Assembly (NCBI GenBank): GCA_045576855.1
Contig: JAZNHG010000061.1
Coordinates: 1 to 64,000 of the forward strand
Direction of reading: 5' to 3'
Source: Colimorpha sp045576855
GTDB lineage: Bacteria; Bacteroidota; Bacteroidia; Bacteroidales; P3
Length of the DNA stretch: 64,000 nucleotides
Shown here: positions 19,439-28,336 of the stretch, in pieces
How the letters are laid out: the number at the start of each line of letters is the position of its first letter
Position numbering within the stretch: position 1 is the stretch's first letter
Program-made: the position numbers and the translations under genes
Notes under the pieces: generated by a model
Told to the model about the DNA's origin: nothing
Seen by the model: only the letters and a program-made list of their open reading frames with translations
Database searches by the model: none

Positions 19439-21876
19439 AACGGCTAACGCTCATATTGCTGCTACTTGTATGGCCCCTGTGGACGATGGGCCAGCAGACC
19501 ACCGTGGGGCAGGACTTCTGGGTCACCTTCATCCCCAACGGCAGACCATCCCAATTTTCGCTGCTTGTCACCGGACTGGACAACGCCACGGTGACCGTCA
19601 GCAACCCACGCACCGGATGGAGCACCACCGTGCCGCACACCGGCGGCAGCAAGACCAACGTGAACCTGCCTAATGCTGGAACCATTGCCTCGGCTTCGCC
19701 CACCAACATCGGCTACCACATCACCTCGACGGCCGACATCTCGCTCTTCGCCAGCAACTACCTCACCGACTCGTGGGACATCTGCTGTGTGCTGCCCACC
19801 GGGCGGCTCACCATGCAGTACCTGGTGCAGGACTATCCGAACAACAGCGACTACCCGGGCGGTATGGCCCTGTTGGCCACCGAGGACAACACCACACTCA
19901 CCATGACACTGCCCTGCCAGGTGATAGGACTCACCCAGCCTGTCGGGAGCAGCTACACCGTCAGCCTCGACGCCGGCCAGACGCTGGCGCTGCAATGTGT
20001 CACCGGCCAGGCATTCAGCGGCATGACGGTCACCTCGAACAACAAGCCCTTTGCCCTCTTTCAGGGCCATTCGTGCGCCCGCGTGGGCACCGACGACACA
20101 CAACGCGGACGCGACCATCTGGTGGAACAGGCCATACCGTTCGACTGGTGGGGGTACGAATTCGTGGTAGTCTCCGAGCAGGAGCGCGTCGAAGGCGACC
20201 GCATTCGCATCACCGCGGCCACCGACAACAGCCATGTGCACATCGCCGAAGCCTCGGGCAACGTGGATGTCACCCTCAACGCCGGCCAGACGTACGAGTA
20301 CCACCTGCCCTCGCAGTCGGCCGCCCACATCACAGCCGACCAGCCTGTCTACGTGTGCAAATACCTTGTCAGCTTCAACAAGTTCAACACCACGTCGCTC
20401 GGCGACGCGGCGTCGGTGGATATACCGCCGATACACAACTGGATGCACTCCACCACCTTCCCCGTACACTCCTACAACACCAACCCGACGAGCGAGAACT
20501 ACATCCCACCCGACCACCACTATCTGGACATCGTGACCCTGACCGATGCCGTCGGCGGCATGCAGCTGGACGGGCAGACACTCGCAGCCTCGGGCTTCAC
20601 GCCGCTCGCCGGCACCCCCTACAGCTATTATCACGGCCTGGTGTCCGTGGGGGCACACACGCTGAACAACGATGCAGGACCGTTCTACGCCACCGTCTCC
20701 GGCCATGCACGCTGGGTGGCCTACGCCTTCCTGACCGGCATGGCGCTGGATACGACACCGCCCAATATCCCGCATTTGATACACGACACGGTGCACATTG
20801 ACGACACCGTGTGCCAGGGCGAACCCTACCGGCTGGATGCCGGCGGCATCGAAGGGCTCGTCACCCTGCCGGCCGACTCCACGGTGCTGCCCGGCACACT
20901 GGAGCGATGGACCCACTGGGTGGAGGACGACACGCTGGTGCACCACCTGCACCTGCTGCTCACCGTGCTGCCCGCGGCGGCATACGACACCGCGGCCGCA
21001 CTCATCATGGGCGACACACTCGTCTTCCTGGGCGACACGCTGACCCAGGCCGGGAGCTACACCTATACCTTCACCGCCGCCAACGGGTGCGACTCGGTGC
21101 TGACCTTGCACCTGGACTGGGAGGTATTCAGCCTGACCGCCTCGGCGGACGGCATCTGCCCCGGCGACTCGGTCAGCATCACCGCGCGCGGCGTGCACCG
21201 GGTCTGGTGGACGGCCACGCCCCCCGACCCCGCCCTGGCCGCCCAGCAGGGGCAGACCACCATCACCGTCGGCCCGCGGCAGACCACCACCTACAGCCTC
21301 TGCTCCGACAGCAACTACACCCCCGCGGCCTCGGTGACGGTCGCCGTGGAGGTGCCGCCACAGCTCTGCTTCGAGCTCAGCCGACCCTTCATCGACTTCG
21401 ACTACCCGGTGGTGATTTTCACCGACTGCAGCGACGAGGCCGGCCACACCACGTGGACCTTCGGCGACGGCGTCACCCTGCACTCCGCCAAGGCGCGGCG
21501 CCACTTCCGCGACCCGCTGCCCGACAGCGTGGCCGTGACCCTGCGCAGCTGCTCGGCCGGGGGCTGCTGCGCCGACACCACCTTCTACATCCACTCGCGC
21601 ATCCGCTCCATATGGTTCCCCAATGCCTTCACCCCGGGTGAGGAGACGGAGAACCGATTCGGCGCCGTGGTCAGCTTCGAGGTGGCCGAATTCGACCTCT
21701 ACATCTACACCCGACGGGGGCAGCTGGTCTACCACACGACCGACGTGAACGACCATTGGGACGGCACCTACGAGGGGCGCCCGCTGCCGCAGGCCGCCTA
21801 CGTCTACTATTGGCACGTACGCGACCACGTCGACTATAACAAGAGCGGCGTCGGCACCGTGACCCTCATCCGGTGA
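19435..21876 (+). CDS. Second IgGFc-binding-like T9SS type B protein (tandem paralogue)
   Basis: An 813-residue paralogue of the preceding protein. The start MKRLTLILLLLVWPLWTMG overlaps the upstream stop (ATGA) and gives a clear signal peptide; the longer frame is shadow. Domains run in the same order: IgGFc-binding-like N-terminal region (GQDFWVTFIPN, TADISLFASN, NNKPFALFQGHS), a longer middle with an Ig-like/PKD section (TWTFGDGVTL), then the type B sorting domain (WFPNAFTPGEETENRFG, IYTRRGQLVY, HWDGTYEGRPLPQ). The final 170 residues are closely similar to the upstream gene, pointing to tandem duplication, while the N-terminal halves differ more. Confidence 0.85.
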   Translation: MKRLTLILLLLVWPLWTMGQQTTVGQDFWVTFIPNGRPSQFSLLVTGLDNATVTVSNPRTGWSTTVPHTGGSKTNVNLPNAGTIASASPTNIGYHITSTADISLFASNYLTDSWDICCVLPTGRLTMQYLVQDYPNNSDYPGGMALLATEDNTTLTMTLPCQVIGLTQPVGSSYTVSLDAGQTLALQCVTGQAFSGMTVTSNNKPFALFQGHSCARVGTDDTQRGRDHLVEQAIPFDWWGYEFVVVSEQERVEGDRIRITAATDNSHVHIAEASGNVDVTLNAGQTYEYHLPSQSAAHITADQPVYVCKYLVSFNKFNTTSLGDAASVDIPPIHNWMHSTTFPVHSYNTNPTSENYIPPDHHYLDIVTLTDAVGGMQLDGQTLAASGFTPLAGTPYSYYHGLVSVGAHTLNNDAGPFYATVSGHARWVAYAFLTGMALDTTPPNIPHLIHDTVHIDDTVCQGEPYRLDAGGIEGLVTLPADSTVLPGTLERWTHWVEDDTLVHHLHLLLTVLPAAAYDTAAALIMGDTLVFLGDTLTQAGSYTYTFTAANGCDSVLTLHLDWEVFSLTASADGICPGDSVSITARGVHRVWWTATPPDPALAAQQGQTTITVGPRQTTTYSLCSDSNYTPAASVTVAVEVPPQLCFELSRPFIDFDYPVVIFTDCSDEAGHTTWTFGDGVTLHSAKARRHFRDPLPDSVAVTLRSCSAGGCCADTTFYIHSRIRSIWFPNAFTPGEETENRFGAVVSFEVAEFDLYIYTRRGQLVYHTTDVNDHWDGTYEGRPLPQAAYVYYWHVRDHVDYNKSGVGTVTLIR

Positions 21877-22105
21877 GGTGGGATTTAACATCATTTAACG
21901 CTATTTTCGATTATTTAACATTTCCGCCTCCCGCACGGCCGTCGGCACGGGGCAAAATGCCGCCAACGGACCTCTTCCGGAATGCAACACACTGACTACA
22001 TGCGTAAAACAAGCCGTACAGCCCCATAAAAAGACCGATTTTCGACGCACCGGCGATAGCACAATCCTACTACAGGTTAGCACAAAAAATGTTAAAATGC
22101 AAGGA

Positions 22106-22157
22106 TGGTGGTAGGATGGTGGTAGGATGGTGGTAGGATGGTGGTAGGATGATACCC
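22106..22157 (-). repeat. 11-bp period array (4 units) between the T9SS pair and the S46 gene
   Basis: Four copies of an 11-bp unit, TGGTGGTAGGA on the plus strand, followed by TGATACCC. Read on the minus strand this is the same element as at 33871 and 55034: GGGTATCAT, ATCCTACC units, then a TTTTAACATTT end. The rest of this 454-bp gap (21877-22330) holds TTTAACAT-type motifs just after the upstream gene, a promoter at 22276 and no open reading frame with support. Confidence 0.85.
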
Positions 22158-22275
22158 TGCCGACGGGGTACAGACCCGGCATGCCCACGGCGGCAAGTCC
22201 GCACCAAGAGACAGCGCAGAGCCTCGACTGCGGGTGGAAAAACGGACAAACGAGGTCGAATTCAAAAAAAAGTTG

Positions 22276-22283
22276 TATATTTG
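22276..22283 (+). promoter_or_regulatory. -7 box upstream of the S46 peptidase operon
   Basis: TATATTTG followed by GCAGCC matches TAnnTTTG. It is 47 bp before the ATG and likely drives the S46-rpoN/M23-ribH-fmt genes, which are spaced by 3-20 bp. Confidence 0.65.
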
Positions 22284-22330
22284 CAGCCTGAAATTGCGCG
22301 AGAAAAATCAATAATACAATAAATAAAACA

Positions 22331-24493
22331 ATGAAAATTCGCACTTTAGTAATTGCAATGGCCCTGATGACGCTGGCACCGAGCGTGGCACGCGCCGACG
22401 AGGGCATGTGGCTCCTGAGCCTGATTGGTAAGAACTACGACGACATGCGTCGTGCCGGTTTCCAGCTGACGCCGGAAGACATCTACAGCGTGAACCAGAA
22501 CTGCCTGAAGGACGCCATCGTGGGATTGGGCAATGCCGGCCAACCCTTCTGGCACTTCTGCACGGGCGAAATCATCTCGTCGCAGGGACTGGTCTCCACC
22601 AACCACCACTGCGGCTACGGCCAGCTGCAAAAGCATTCGACCGTGGAACACGACTACCTGCGCGACGGCTTCTGGGCCTACACGATGGACCGCGAGCTGC
22701 CCAACCCGGGCCTGACGGCATCGGTGCTGGTGCGCATGGAGGATGTGACCGCCAAGGTGACCGCCAACCTGAGCGACGACATGAGCGAGGCCGACCGCGC
22801 CGCCGCCATCAAGAAGGTGTGCGCCACCATCGAGGAGGAGGCTGTGGAAGGCACCCAGTATGCCGCCCAAGTGAAACCCATGTTCAACGGCAACCAGTTC
22901 TTCCTCTTCGTCCACATCATCTACCGCGACGTGCGCCTGGTGGGAGCTCCCCCCTCGTCGATGGGCAAGTTCGGCGGCGACACCGACAACTGGTCGTGGC
23001 CGCGCCACACCTGCGACTTCTCGCTCTTCCGCATCTACACCGCCCCCGACGGCAGCCCCGCCGACTACAGCAAGGACAACGTGCCCCTGAAGCCGAAACA
23101 CCACCTGCCCGTGAGCGCCGGCGAGCTGAACGACGGCGACTTCGCTATGGTGATGGGCTTCCCCGGCACCACCAACCATTTCCTGACCAGCTATGGCCTG
23201 GCCGAGACGATGGACGTCACCAACAAGCTGCGCTACGAAATCCGCACCGTGAAAATCAACATCCTGCGCGACGAGATGGCCGCCGACCAGGCCACCCGCA
23301 TCAAATACGCCTCCAAGTATGCCAGCTGCTCCAACTACTGGAAGTACAGCAACGAGCAGAACAAGGCCCTGAAGAACCTGAACACGATGGGTGTGAAGCA
23401 GCAAGTGGAGAAAGAATACACCGAATGGGCCCGCTTCCAGAAGAGCCCGAAGTATGACGACGCCCTCGGCCTGATACGCCAAGGCTACGCCGCCCGCCGC
23501 GAGGTGAAGGAGGCCCAGCAGTACCTCTACGAGGGCATCCTGTCCGGCGCCGAGGCACCGCTCTTCGCCGCCCGTATGGCCCGCGCCTTCGCCAAGGAAC
23601 TCGACGAGAACAAGAAAGCCGACCTCAGCCGCTACCGCGGCCAGATAGCCAACTTCTACAAGGACTACGACGAGCAGGTGGACCGCCGCCTGGCCGCCGC
23701 ACTGTTCGGCTACGTCTACTCGCACATGGACCCCGCCAAGTGCCCCGAGTTCCTCACCAAGGCACAGAAGAAGTACAAAGGCGACTGGACCAAGTATGTC
23801 GACCAGCTCTACAAGGGCAGCATCTTCGCCAATGCCGAGACGCTGGCCAAATTCATGGACAAACCCAACGCCAAGAAGGCCGAGAACGACCCGCTGGCCA
23901 ACGTGGGCAGCCAGGCCCTCGACTACTACCTGGCCCTCAACGCCGCCGTGCCCAAGCAGACCTCGGACAACCTGCAGCGCGGCATACGCGACTTCACCGA
24001 CGGCATACTGCAGATCAATGACGGCCGCAAGCTCATGTCGCCCGACGCCAACTCCACCATCCGCCTCACCTACGGCAACGTGATGAGCTACGACCCCAAG
24101 GACGGCGTCTCCTACCGCTACTACACCACCATCGACGGCGTCATCCAGAAGGAAGACCCCGAGAACGCCGAGTTTGAGGTGCCTGCCCGCCTGAAAGAGC
24201 TCTACAAGGCCAAGAACTTCGGCCCCTACACCAACCGCAAGGGCGAAATGCCGACCTGCTTCATCACCAACAACGACATCACCGGCGGCAACAGCGGCTC
24301 GCCCGTCATCAACGCCAAGGGCGTCCTGATTGGCCTGGCCTTCGACGGCAACAGCGAGGCCATGAGCGGCGACATAGACTTCGAGGAGAACCTGCAGCGC
24401 TGCATCTGCCTCGACAGCCGCTACATGCTCTGGGTCATCGACATCTATGCCGGGGCCAAGAACCTCATCGCCGAGATGGACATCGTCCGATAA
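22331..24493 (+). CDS. S46 family dipeptidyl-peptidase, DPP7-like
   Basis: A 720-residue periplasmic serine peptidase that removes dipeptides from peptide N-termini, part of amino-acid nutrition in proteolytic Bacteroidota. Signal peptide MKIRTLVIAMALMTLAPSVARA. Catalytic elements: His in STNHHCGYG (His92 or His93), Asp in WPRHTCDFSLFR, and Ser655 in GGNSGSPV. The S1-pocket position that is Arg in DPP11 (pattern NFDRN) reads AFDGN here, so Gly673 suggests DPP7-like preference for hydrophobic residues rather than Asp/Glu. That specificity is inferred from the family rule. It is followed 19 bp later by the sigma-54 gene. Confidence 0.92.
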   Translation: MKIRTLVIAMALMTLAPSVARADEGMWLLSLIGKNYDDMRRAGFQLTPEDIYSVNQNCLKDAIVGLGNAGQPFWHFCTGEIISSQGLVSTNHHCGYGQLQKHSTVEHDYLRDGFWAYTMDRELPNPGLTASVLVRMEDVTAKVTANLSDDMSEADRAAAIKKVCATIEEEAVEGTQYAAQVKPMFNGNQFFLFVHIIYRDVRLVGAPPSSMGKFGGDTDNWSWPRHTCDFSLFRIYTAPDGSPADYSKDNVPLKPKHHLPVSAGELNDGDFAMVMGFPGTTNHFLTSYGLAETMDVTNKLRYEIRTVKINILRDEMAADQATRIKYASKYASCSNYWKYSNEQNKALKNLNTMGVKQQVEKEYTEWARFQKSPKYDDALGLIRQGYAARREVKEAQQYLYEGILSGAEAPLFAARMARAFAKELDENKKADLSRYRGQIANFYKDYDEQVDRRLAAALFGYVYSHMDPAKCPEFLTKAQKKYKGDWTKYVDQLYKGSIFANAETLAKFMDKPNAKKAENDPLANVGSQALDYYLALNAAVPKQTSDNLQRGIRDFTDGILQINDGRKLMSPDANSTIRLTYGNVMSYDPKDGVSYRYYTTIDGVIQKEDPENAEFEVPARLKELYKAKNFGPYTNRKGEMPTCFITNNDITGGNSGSPVINAKGVLIGLAFDGNSEAMSGDIDFEENLQRCICLDSRYMLWVIDIYAGAKNLIAEMDIVR

Positions 24494-24512
24494 CAACACC
24501 TGACTCCAACCA

Positions 24513-26771
24513 ATGCAACAAGTCCAACGCCAGCAATTGCAGCAGAAACTGTCGCCTCAGCAGATACAACTGATGCGGCTGCTGCAATTGCCGGTGACGG
24601 ACCTGGAGCAGGCCATCAAGGAGGAGGTGGAGAAAAACCCCCTCCTGGAGGCTGCGGAGCCGGAATACGAGTCGCTGCCGGCAGCCACCGACACCCGGTC
24701 GGACTGGGACGCCGACGAGGACGAGGGATTCGACTACGACTACCGCGAGCACCTGGAGAGCGACCCCAACAGCGTGCAGCGCGAGTTTGTGGTGAGCGAC
24801 ACCGTCTCGTCGACCGAGCGCCTGCTGCAGCAGCTGGCCCTGCGCCAACTGACGCCGCGCCAGCTGACCATCGCCACCGAACTGATAGGTTCGCTCGACG
24901 ACTCGGGCTATCTGGGGCGCGACCTGGCACTGGTGGCCAACGACCTGGCCTTCCGCCAAGGCATAGAAGCCTCCGACGCCGAGATGGAGGAGGCGCTGCA
25001 TACATTACAAAGCCTGGAGCCCGCCGGTATCGGAGCACGCAACCTGCGCGAATGCCTGCTGCTGCAACTCGAACGCCGCGACGACGACGTGGCTACGGCT
25101 ACAGCCATCGTGCGCGACCACTTCGACGACTTCGCCGCCCACCGCTACGAGCGCATCTGCTCGGCCCTGGCCATCGACGAGAGCCAACTGGACGACGCCA
25201 TAGACACCATACGCCGGCTCAACCCCAAGCCCGCCGGCTCGTCCGACGCCGACACCGATACCGCCACGGCCATCATACCCGACATCATCCTCAGCCAACA
25301 CGACGGGCAACTGCAATTCTACCTCAACGACAGCCATCTGCCGCGGCTGAGCCTCGATGCATACTACACCAATATGCTGCACGAGATGGAGCAATCCAAG
25401 GGGGACCGCGCCACCATACAGTTTCTGCGCACCAAGAAATCCGACGCACAAGGCTTCATAGACCTGCTTCAGCAGCGCCACGACACCATAGTGCATGTGA
25501 TGCGCTACATTGTGAAACACCAGCGGCGCTTCCTGCTCAGCGGCGACCCCGACCAGCTGGTACCCCTGCGCCAGCGCGAAGTGGCCGAAGCCACCGGGCT
25601 CGACATAAGCACCATATCGCGTATGGCCAACAGCAAATACCTCCAGACAGACTTCGGCACCATCCCCCTCAAGGACTGCTTCTCCAAGGGTATGGCCACC
25701 GGCGACGGCGAAGAGGTGGCCATCGAGACCATCAAGCAGCGGCTGGCCGACACCATAGCCGCCGAGGACAAACGTGCCCCCCTCAGCGACGACACCCTGG
25801 CCAAGATGCTCAACGAGCAGGGAATGCCGCTGGCCCGACGCACCGTGGCAAAATATCGCGAGCAACTGGGCATCCCCGTGGCCCGACTGCGACGCATCAT
25901 CACCATACTGTTACTCCTCATTGGCGTGGGGAACGTTCAGGCACAGATGTCCTACTACGACTCTATCATCGCCGTCCGCATCGAGACCGGAGCACGCCAG
26001 CAGAAGAAGACACCCGCCGCAGTACCTGTACAGAAAGCGGCCAAAACAGAGAAACAGGCCAAGAAGGCCATCCCCCTGCCGACCGCCGAGTCCAAGACAG
26101 AAACAACTGTGGCCGAAGCCTACATGGTGCCTCTCTGGTACGACGCATTTCCCCACAACCGGGTGAACCCGATGGGTCGCACCCAGCTGGACCTGCTACC
26201 CGACGAAATCAACCTGCTGCTCCTGCGCGACAGCGCCGACTTCTGCTTTCCTGTCAGGGGGACAAAGTCCAGCCCCTACGGCTGGCGCTGGCACCGTGGC
26301 CACCACGGTGTGGACATAGCCCTGCGCACAGGCGAGCCCATCCACGCTGCATTCAGCGGCACCGTACGCGTAGCCTCACGCATGGGTGGCTATGGCAACT
26401 GCATCGTCCTGCGCCATCCCAACGGGCTGGAGACGCTCTACGGGCACCTCTCCAAAATCAATGTCGCCACCAATCAGCAGGTCAACGCAGGCGATATCAT
26501 CGGCCTTGGCGGCAGCACCGGCAACAGCACCGGCCCCCACCTGCATTTCGAATGCCGCTTTCTCTACCAGACATTCGACCCCGAATGGATACTGGACTTC
26601 AAGAACTACGGCCTTCGCACACGCCGTCTGCATCTGGACAAGAGCTACTTTGGCATCCGTCAACCGCGCAACGGCGAACAACTGGACTATAAAGCCGACG
26701 AAAGCATCATCCGCGAAGCCAAAAAACGGCCCAAGAACCAATCATACACCCCCAATAGCAAAGACTTCTAG
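24513..26771 (+). CDS. rpoN: Sigma-54 factor (RpoN) fused in frame to an M23 peptidase
   Basis: One 752-codon frame. Residues 1-461 are sigma-54: Gln-rich region I with LSPQQIQLMRLLQLP and EKNPLLEA, the core-binding region, the HTH with ATGLDISTISRMANSKYLQT, and the RpoN box ARRTVAKYREQLGIPVARLRR (given as its parts ARRTVAKYREQ and LGIPVARLRR). In relatives the protein stops just after VARLRK; here the stop is missing and IITILLLLIGVGNVQAQ follows, which reads as a signal-peptide core with a cleavage site. Residues about 480-752 are a secreted LytM/M23 peptidase with HxxxD (HHGVD) and HxH (HLHFE) zinc motifs. Either a membrane-tethered sigma factor is made, or two proteins arise from one frame, or a stop was lost by error. 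Confidence 0.88.
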   Translation: MQQVQRQQLQQKLSPQQIQLMRLLQLPVTDLEQAIKEEVEKNPLLEAAEPEYESLPAATDTRSDWDADEDEGFDYDYREHLESDPNSVQREFVVSDTVSSTERLLQQLALRQLTPRQLTIATELIGSLDDSGYLGRDLALVANDLAFRQGIEASDAEMEEALHTLQSLEPAGIGARNLRECLLLQLERRDDDVATATAIVRDHFDDFAAHRYERICSALAIDESQLDDAIDTIRRLNPKPAGSSDADTDTATAIIPDIILSQHDGQLQFYLNDSHLPRLSLDAYYTNMLHEMEQSKGDRATIQFLRTKKSDAQGFIDLLQQRHDTIVHVMRYIVKHQRRFLLSGDPDQLVPLRQREVAEATGLDISTISRMANSKYLQTDFGTIPLKDCFSKGMATGDGEEVAIETIKQRLADTIAAEDKRAPLSDDTLAKMLNEQGMPLARRTVAKYREQLGIPVARLRRIITILLLLIGVGNVQAQMSYYDSIIAVRIETGARQQKKTPAAVPVQKAAKTEKQAKKAIPLPTAESKTETTVAEAYMVPLWYDAFPHNRVNPMGRTQLDLLPDEINLLLLRDSADFCFPVRGTKSSPYGWRWHRGHHGVDIALRTGEPIHAAFSGTVRVASRMGGYGNCIVLRHPNGLETLYGHLSKINVATNQQVNAGDIIGLGGSTGNSTGPHLHFECRFLYQTFDPEWILDFKNYGLRTRRLHLDKSYFGIRQPRNGEQLDYKADESIIREAKKRPKNQSYTPNSKDF
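25878..26771 (+). CDS. Possible nested start for secreted M23 peptidase
   Basis: GTG at codon 456 of the fused frame would give a 297-residue protein beginning MARLRRIITILLLLIGVGNV, an ideal signal peptide: basic n-region (supplied by the RpoN box), hydrophobic core, and an AQA-type end near VQAQ. The mature part is a LytM-type M23 endopeptidase (HHGVD, PHLHFE) that would cleave peptidoglycan cross-links in the periplasm. No Shine-Dalgarno sequence is visible, but ribosome entry in Bacteroidota depends little on it. The domain call is firm; use of this start is inference. Confidence 0.5.
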   Translation: MARLRRIITILLLLIGVGNVQAQMSYYDSIIAVRIETGARQQKKTPAAVPVQKAAKTEKQAKKAIPLPTAESKTETTVAEAYMVPLWYDAFPHNRVNPMGRTQLDLLPDEINLLLLRDSADFCFPVRGTKSSPYGWRWHRGHHGVDIALRTGEPIHAAFSGTVRVASRMGGYGNCIVLRHPNGLETLYGHLSKINVATNQQVNAGDIIGLGGSTGNSTGPHLHFECRFLYQTFDPEWILDFKNYGLRTRRLHLDKSYFGIRQPRNGEQLDYKADESIIREAKKRPKNQSYTPNSKDF

Positions 26772-26774
26772 CAC

Positions 26775-27275
26775 ATGAAGAAAACCAACCTCTCCGACTA
26801 CGATCCCACGGCCGTGCCCGACGGGAGCAACTATAGAATAGGCGTCATCGCTGCCGAATGGAATGCCGAAGTGACCGATGCACTCCTCAAGGGGGCCGTC
26901 GACACGCTGACCGAACATGGCGTCAAAGACGGCAATATGCTGGTGCGTCGCGTGCCTGGCACTTTTGAACTCAGTTCGGCGGCCGACATGATGCTCCAAA
27001 GAAACGCCGTCGACGCCGTCATCTGCATCGGGTGTGTCATCCAGGGCGAGACACGCCACTTCGAGTTCATCTGCCAAGCCGTGGCACAAGGCATCACAAA
27101 CACCGCCCTCACGCATCACCGCCCGGTCATCTTCAGCGTGCTCACATGCGACACCATGCAGCAGGCACTGGACCGCGCCGGCGGGCGCCACGGCAACAAA
27201 GGTGTCGAAGGGGCAGTCACAGCCCTCAAGATGCTCGCCTACCAGCAGTCTCTTCCCGTCGAAATGCCATTCTGA
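26775..27275 (+). CDS. ribH: 6,7-dimethyl-8-ribityllumazine synthase
   Basis: Lumazine synthase condenses 5-amino-6-ribitylamino-uracil with dihydroxybutanone phosphate, the penultimate step of riboflavin synthesis. The 166-residue protein shows RIGVIAAEWNAEVT near residue 22, the PGTFELSSAADMM segment, CIGCVIQGETRHFEFICQAV (split here as CIGCVIQGET and RHFEFI) with the catalytic histidine, and GGRHGNKGVEGA near the end, where relatives have NRGxEAA. It begins 3 bp after the M23 stop and is 4 bp from fmt, so it is co-transcribed. Confidence 0.94.
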   Translation: MKKTNLSDYDPTAVPDGSNYRIGVIAAEWNAEVTDALLKGAVDTLTEHGVKDGNMLVRRVPGTFELSSAADMMLQRNAVDAVICIGCVIQGETRHFEFICQAVAQGITNTALTHHRPVIFSVLTCDTMQQALDRAGGRHGNKGVEGAVTALKMLAYQQSLPVEMPF

Positions 27276-27279
27276 CGCC

Positions 27280-28215
27280 ATGAGGATAGTATTTTTCGGT
27301 ACACCCGATTTCGCCGTCGAGAGCCTCGATGCCATCCTGCACAGCCACCACAAGGTGGCCGCCGTGGTCACCGTGCCCGACCGGCAAGCCGGTCGCGGAC
27401 AGAAGGTAATATACAGCGCCGTCAAGCAATATGCCCTCGACCACGGGCTGCCTCTGCTGCAACCCGAACGACTGCGCGACGATGCCTTCCTTGAAGCATT
27501 ACGCTCGTTCCAAGCCGACTGCTTCGTTGTGGTGGCTTTCCGCATGCTGCCCGAGGCGGTGTGGGCCATGCCTCCCCACGGCACCTTCAATCTGCACGCC
27601 TCGCTTCTGCCTCGCTACCGCGGTGCGGCCCCCATCAATTGGGCTATTATCAACGGCGAGCAGCAGACCGGCGTCACCACCTTCCTGCTCAACCACCGCA
27701 TTGACGAGGGCGCCATCCTGCTGCAAGCAACCACCCCCATCGCCCCGGACGACAACGCAGGCAGCCTCCACGACCGGCTGGCCGACATGGGTCGCAGCCT
27801 CGTAGTCCAGACCCTCGACGGACTGGCTGACGGTAGCCTGCAGCCTTGCCCGCAACAAGGCGACCCTTGTCCCGCACCCAAAATATTCAAAGACGACTGC
27901 CAGATACACTTCGACCAGCCCGGACAACAGGTAGTCGACTTTATCCGCGGCCTCTCACCCTACCCTGCCGCCATCATGACCCTCTGCCCACCCAACGGCG
28001 AGCCTGTACCCTTCAAAGTCTATGAAAGCCGCTTCACAGCATGCTCTGCTACGCTTCCAAACAGCCTTGAAACCGATGGGAAAAAGGTGATAAAAGTCGG
28101 TGTAGCAGACGGATTTGTAGAAATTTTAAGCTTACAAATGGCAGGAAAGAAACGAAACAATGTGGAAGATTTTCTTCGCGGCAATCAATTAACAGGTTGG
28201 AAACTAAGTATTTAA
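27280..28215 (+). CDS. fmt: Methionyl-tRNA formyltransferase
   Basis: Fmt formylates initiator Met-tRNA with 10-formyl-THF. The start MRIVFFGTPDFAVESL was chosen as the family N-terminus; the longer frame overlaps ribH. The 311-residue protein has PDRQAGRGQKV, the catalytic block FNLHASLLPRYRGAAPINWA with Asn, His and downstream Asp, HRIDEGAILLQ, and the C-terminal domain (FIRGLSPYPAA). Base composition drops near the 3' end and the gene is followed by an AT-rich promoter for HU. Confidence 0.96.
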   Translation: MRIVFFGTPDFAVESLDAILHSHHKVAAVVTVPDRQAGRGQKVIYSAVKQYALDHGLPLLQPERLRDDAFLEALRSFQADCFVVVAFRMLPEAVWAMPPHGTFNLHASLLPRYRGAAPINWAIINGEQQTGVTTFLLNHRIDEGAILLQATTPIAPDDNAGSLHDRLADMGRSLVVQTLDGLADGSLQPCPQQGDPCPAPKIFKDDCQIHFDQPGQQVVDFIRGLSPYPAAIMTLCPPNGEPVPFKVYESRFTACSATLPNSLETDGKKVIKVGVADGFVEILSLQMAGKKRNNVEDFLRGNQLTGWKLSI

Positions 28216-28255
28216 TGATTACGGTTAAAAAAAACTAAAAAAAATCAAAAAAAAA

Positions 28256-28288
28256 TTTGTCTCACTTCAAAAAAAGTTCATATATTTG
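28256..28288 (+). promoter_or_regulatory. Promoter for the HU gene
   Basis: TTTG at 28256-28259, a 21-bp spacer, then TATATTTG at 28281-28288, fitting the Bacteroidota consensus. The ATG is 48 bp downstream, in an A-rich leader. Confidence 0.8.
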
Positions 28289-28336
28289 CAGCGAGAAATT
28301 AAGTAGGTAAATATTAACCTTTTAAACATAATCATT

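Noticed and set aside
19462..21894. An 810-codon minus-strand frame opposite the second IgGFc-like gene
   Set aside because: GC-rich codon bias keeps the antisense frame open. The translation is low-complexity (Val, Gly, Arg, His) without motifs.
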